Part shown: positions 7,355-10,848 of the stretch, piece after piece
Numbering within the stretch: the first letter of the stretch is position 1
Layout of the letters: every line of letters begins with the position of its first letter
From: Podochytrium sp. JEL0797
Taxonomy: Eukaryota; Chytridiomycota; Chytridiomycetes; Chytridiales; Chytriomycetaceae
NCBI GenBank assembly: GCA_027596195.1
Contig: JADGJG010000926.1
Location: 1-10,848 of the forward strand
Length of the DNA: 10,848 nt
Direction: 5' to 3'
Position numbers and translations under genes: made by a program
Notes under the pieces: model-generated
Databases searched by the model: none
What the model saw: the letters and a program-made list of their open reading frames with translations, nothing else
Told to the model about the DNA's origin: nothing

Positions 7355-9471
7355 TCAAACCTTGGGCTTCTTGAGTCTCAAAGTGACATAGAAGCAAATT
7401 CTGAAAAGCACAATCAAGGCAACAAGACAGACCGCGCTCTTCCAATAGGAGTGATCCCCGTATCCATACTCCGCAATCACATCATCGCCCGTGAATGCAC
7501 ACGCGCTGGCAGGAAGACTGGACGGAATCGAACAGAAACACCCCTCCGACTTGTTCCCACTGGCCGGGGGCTGACAATCGAACGTGAGCCCCACAAACTC
7601 GTTGGCAATGAGAGCTTCCCACGACCACTTTTGATAATTCCAGTAGTGGAATCCGTACAACCAGAACGCAGGGATGTTTTGGCGTCTCACAAAGTATCCC
7701 TGCGTGACCATCTCGAGCCCGTTGAAGAAGGACGCAAGGGTCAAAGCGGCCACAAAGATGGGGAAGATGGCGGCGAGGAGAATGACCATGGACTCAGCAA
7801 CGTACAGTGCGAGCCAGAGATACGCGATGAAAATGAAGAAGTGGGAAGCGCCCGAATGCATGCCCATTAGCCAGTATGCGGGGATAGAGAATCCGACAGC
7901 GATGAGGAGGATGAAAGGAAGGGAAACGAGCGTATTGGCTACGACGTACGCCCCCACCGAATACGTGCGGTTCATGCGTTCACGGTAGAACACGGCGCGT
8001 TCCTCCAGGATGGCAGGAATTCCAGCCACAGACATGAACGCGAGGAAAGCGATGGTGAAGAAGATAGCCGAGAAGCGGTCCTGGACCGTGTTCTGGTTCA
8101 AGCTCATGCGAAGCCACGTGGTCCCCATCAAAATGGCCATGGCGAGGTACATAGCAAGGCGAACCCAGAATAGAAGAATGTTCTTGAGCGCGTTCGAAAA
8201 GTTGCGTCTCGTGAGGATCTCGACTTGCTTGAAGAACGAATGCGTGTAATCTCCACCGCCCACAATCATGGCGGTTTCAGAGAACGCGGCAGAGGTGCTT
8301 GACTTGAGAAGCTCGGCGTCCACCGCGGCGATGGAGTTGGCATGGTGGCTCGAGATGGACCAGGCTTGGGCAAAGTGGTTGATGCGTGTGGTGGCGAGCT
8401 CCTCATCGCCCAAGAAGTCAACGTTGATATCTGTGAAGGAAATCAGAGAAGGAATTACAGCCACCGATACGAAATACTCAACTGTCCAAAACGGCATCTG
8501 GGACATTCATGTGCAAAGGAATCTTGTAACCAACGCTTTCGAAATACGCGGCTTCCTGCCCTTTGCTCTCGCCAAAGTAAACGGCATTTCCGCGTGCCAG
8601 GAACAGCACCTTGTCGAAAATAGCGTATGTGGAGGGACTCGGCTGGTGAATGGAACACACAACTGTGCAGTTTCTGGTGCGAGCAAGGTCCTTGATGGCT
8701 TGCATGACTTTGAAGGAAGCGGCAGAGTCGAGTCCGGAGGTCGGTTCATCGAGAAAGATGACCTTGGGCTGCTTGACGAGCTGGTGGAATGAAAAGAAAT
8801 AAAAGCACGGTGAGTTTGATCTTGTGGATACATGCTGCGGAGAGCCCAGGGATGACTCACCTGCACTGCAATCGAGAGTCTTCGCTTCTCCCCTCCAGAG
8901 ATTCCGCGAATGATGGCATCTCCCACAGCCGAGTTGGCACACTTGGCAAGACCAAACTGCGTCAACAACTCATGGACTCTCTCGTCGCGTAGCTTGTGCG
9001 ACATGGTCGGGAGATTGAGTTCCACGGCCCACTTTAGAGACTCTTTGACCGTGAAGCAGCCAATCAGCGAGTCGTCCTGGGTCACGTACGAGCTGTACTT
9101 CTTCATGGGTCTCTCGGTACCGTTGAGGAGCACCTTGCCATGCAGCGTGCCGGTCTTGCCCTTGCGACCAGCTATGACGTCCTGAGCGAGCATTGTTAGC
9201 TTCCCATTCCCTCTTCGCTGAATTGAACGAGACTCACCAGGAATGTACTCTTTCCCGCCCCAGAGGGACCCATCACAGCCAACACCTGACCAGGCTCCAC
9301 AGTGCCGTTCAAATCGGCAAGAAGCGACTTGTCCTTGATCAGATATCCGAGGTCCTTCCACGACAGCGTGAGACCTGGCTCGGCGGATGCGTACTCGACA
9401 GTGACTTTGGTGCTCGAGATGGCGTCCTGATCAGCCACGACAAAGGAGGGCTCTGTGGTTTCGAGAGTCAT
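7355..9471 (-). CDS. ABCG-family half-transporter (ATP-binding cassette exporter), four exons
   Basis: This is a membrane exporter half with one N-terminal ATP-binding domain followed by one six-helix membrane domain. The family works as a homo- or heterodimer and moves lipids, sterols or hydrophobic compounds; the substrate here is unknown. Exons are 9238-9471, 8861-9181, 8483-8780 and 7355-8430. Introns of 56, 80 and 52 nt run GTGAGT-CAG, GTGAGT-CCAG and GTTGAG-ACAG. The joined product is 642 residues, normal for the family. Visible motifs: Walker A GPSGAGKST (68-76), Q-loop Gln113, signature ISGGEKRR (172-179), Walker B and D-loop VIFLDEPTSGLD (192-203), and switch His230. Membrane helices lie at about 369-389, 405-425, 446-470, 480-500, 503-520 and 613-633. 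A long loop (527-612) with Cys570, 582, 584 and 595 precedes the last helix. The usual NPADF motif before the membrane domain reads NVPDAVLD. The start ATG has A at -3. Confidence 0.95.
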
Positions 9472-9882
9472 TTTTTGACTTGAGTATTGTCGGCGAATTT
9501 CCCGCTCGCTTATTCACCCAAAATTTTATTGCGTGAAGACACTCGGTGGCGAAACCCGAGCGAAACCCATCCCACGTGTCCGCAGCACTCCTCATAGTAA
9601 AACAGTGTCCACTTTCCCGAAACAATCGACATCCACTCGATCCAGTGGGTCTCCCTTCTTCCTTGGGATTGTTCTCGTTTTCTCGAAGTGGCTTCCAGAA
9701 GGCTCCGCCCAGACTCCGCCACTTCGAAAAAATTTCTCCGAATGATATCACTTTTCTCGAGACACTTCAAAAAGGCTCGTACGGCAACGGGCACGATATA
9801 ATTTCGAATGTGGAAAGTCGCGTGAAGGATCGAGAAAAAACAATCTTCGAATCAGACGACTGAAATTACCTCAAATTGCCGG
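9472..9882. other. Upstream region of the intact ABCG gene; no gene seen
   Basis: This stretch should contain the ABCG promoter and leader on the minus strand. Overlapping open frames occur on both strands but none has a recognisable motif. I could not find similarity to the region upstream of gene X, so the decayed X copy that follows seems to have lost its 5' part. Confidence 0.4.
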
Positions 9883-10020
9883 GAACGCAGCACGTCGAGG
9901 GCGTGTCGCAAGCTTACGGACTCAGAGGCCTGAGAACAACGGTTGCAAGGAGGGTTGCGCGAACAGCTTGGGTCTGGAAAGAAAGGAATCCAAACCATTT
10001 TCGAGAGATGAAGGGGCGAC
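9883..10020 (+). pseudogene. Decayed copy of gene X with internal deletion
   Basis: Thirty bases at 9883-9912 are identical to 6786-6815 inside gene X (from GAACGCAGCACG to CGCAAG), and diverged similarity continues to GAGAACA. After a gap the match resumes at about 9968-10020 against 7219-7275, where the translation LGSGKKGIQTIFER keeps the C-terminal GFGKKGIKTFFRK pattern. Roughly 370 bases of gene X between these blocks are missing, as is everything before 6786. A one-base loss then creates a TGA in the final segment. It sits in the same convergent position relative to the second ABCG copy as intact X does to the intact transporter. Confidence 0.8.
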
Positions 10021-10052
10021 TTCAGTTCCTTTCTTTTTTATACCGCGATGTA

Positions 10053-10058
10053 TTTATT
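10053..10058 (-). terminator. Polyadenylation signal of the second ABCG copy
   Basis: TTTATT on the plus strand (AATAAA on the minus strand) lies 43 nt from the outer base of the stop codon, the same spacing as in the intact copy. About 50 bases of 3' flank are recognisably shared between the two copies. Confidence 0.6.
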
Positions 10059-10095
10059 GCAAGAAAACACAATCGTCATCTAACAAGTGATCAAC

Positions 10096-10848
10096 TCAAA
10101 CCTTGGGCTTCTTGAATCTCAAAGTGACATAGAAGCAAATTCTGAAAAGCACAATCAAGGTAACAAGACAGACCGCGCTCTTCCAATAGGAGTGATCCCC
10201 ATACCCATACTCTGCAATCACATCATCACCCGTGAATGCACACGCGCTGGCGGGAAGACTGGACGGAATCGAACAGAAACACCCATCCGAACTGTTCCCA
10301 CTGGCCGGGGGCTGACAATCGAACGTGAGTCCCACAAACTCGTTGGCAATGAGAGCTTCCCACGACCACTTGAGGTAGTTCCAGTAGTGGAATCCGTACT
10401 TCCAGAACGCGGGAATATTTTCAGGTCTCACAAAGTATCCCTGCGTGACCATCTCGAGCCCGTTAAAGAACGACGCGATAGTCAATGCGGCCACGAAGAG
10501 GGGGAAGATGGCGGCGAGGAGAATGACCATTGATTCAGCAACGTACAGAGCGAGCCAGAGGTACGCGAGGAAGATGAAGAAGTTGGAGGCACCCGAATGC
10601 AAGCCCATAAGCCAGTAAGCGGGCAAAGCGAATCCGACAGCGATGAGGAGAATGAAAGGAATAGAAACGAGCGTATTGGCCACAACGTACGCCCCCACGG
10701 AGTACGTGCGATTCAAGCGCTCCCGGTAGAACACGGCGCGTTCCTCCAGGATGGCGGGAATTCCAGCCACAGACATGAACGCGAGGAAAGCGATGGTGAA
10801 GAAGATAGCCGAGAAGCGGTCCTGGACCGTGTTCTGGTTCAAGCTCAT
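10096..10848 (-). CDS. Second ABCG half-transporter copy, partial (C-terminal 250 residues)
   Basis: This is the C-terminal membrane part of a second ABCG transporter, cut off by the window edge, so the ATP-binding domain is not visible. It aligns without any insertion or deletion to residues 393-642 of the intact copy, with 17 differences (93% identity). Most differences are Ile/Leu/Met exchanges in membrane helices. The non-conservative ones cluster in the start of the last extracellular loop: R534P, Q535E, L542K and Q551L, plus K578S. The extracellular Cys residues and the tail KKPKV are kept. The frame is fully open, so this copy is probably functional or recently so. Its start at the edge is not a real translation start; the matching position in the intact gene is mid-exon 4. 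Confidence 0.93.
   Translation of the reverse strand: MSLNQNTVQDRFSAIFFTIAFLAFMSVAGIPAILEERAVFYRERLNRTYSVGAYVVANTLVSIPFILLIAVGFALPAYWLMGLHSGASNFFIFLAYLWLALYVAESMVILLAAIFPLFVAALTIASFFNGLEMVTQGYFVRPENIPAFWKYGFHYWNYLKWSWEALIANEFVGLTFDCQPPASGNSSDGCFCSIPSSLPASACAFTGDDVIAEYGYGDHSYWKSAVCLVTLIVLFRICFYVTLRFKKPKV

Noticed and set aside
7292..7870. 192-codon plus-strand frame antisense to ABCG, with a matching frame at 10087-10533
   Set aside because: The two frames resemble each other only because they lie opposite the conserved ABCG coding sequence. Their translation shows no motif.
8507..9361. Long minus-strand frame of 284 codons across the ABCG region
   Set aside because: It is exon 2 read through introns 1 and 2, then continues out of frame over exon 3. 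The spliced model restores all ABC motifs in one protein.
1..10848. CRISPR array, insertion sequence, tRNA or rRNA gene
   Set aside because: I saw no regularly spaced direct repeats, no transposase-like protein with terminal repeats, and no tRNA or rRNA signature on either strand.

Overview
This window looks like nuclear DNA from a microbial eukaryote, most likely a fungus from an early-diverging lineage such as a chytrid. That placement is inference. The evidence is short GT-AG introns (52 to 80 nt) inside recognisable genes, AATAAA-type polyadenylation signals, an intron-containing ribosomal protein eL28 gene, and a fungal-style ABCG half-transporter. I see no bacterial operon structure, rRNA, tRNA or CRISPR array.

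Layout. Positions 1 to about 1070 start with a run of 36 C and hold no gene I can support. A coding-like but unrecognised open stretch lies on the minus strand at 1201-1512. Positions 1517 to 2991 are apparently non-coding. A small unrecognised multi-exon gene, ending in a charged coiled-coil-like segment, lies on the plus strand at 2992-3642. A decayed partial copy of its last exons follows at about 3889-4201. A clean two-exon gene for ribosomal protein eL28 is on the minus strand at 4422-4910. Weak coding-like stretches lie at about 5296-5553.

The right half (about 5640-10848) is the main result. It is a tandem, partly decayed array of a two-gene convergent module: an orphan basic protein (here 'gene X', plus strand) facing an ABCG half-transporter (minus strand). 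The order is: trace of X (5642-5675), decayed ABCG C-terminus (5736-5915), intact X (6339-7298), intact four-exon ABCG of 642 residues (7355-9471), decayed X with an internal deletion (9883-10020), and a second ABCG copy cut by the window edge (10096-10848). The two good ABCG copies are 93% identical over their shared 250 residues. All three ABCG 3' ends keep a reverse-strand AATAAA about 40 nt past the stop.

The ABCG protein is a membrane exporter half that must dimerise. eL28 is a cytosolic 60S ribosomal subunit protein. Gene X has no recognisable domain. Its co-duplication and convergent, nearly touching 3' ends link it to the transporter by position, not by demonstrated function.
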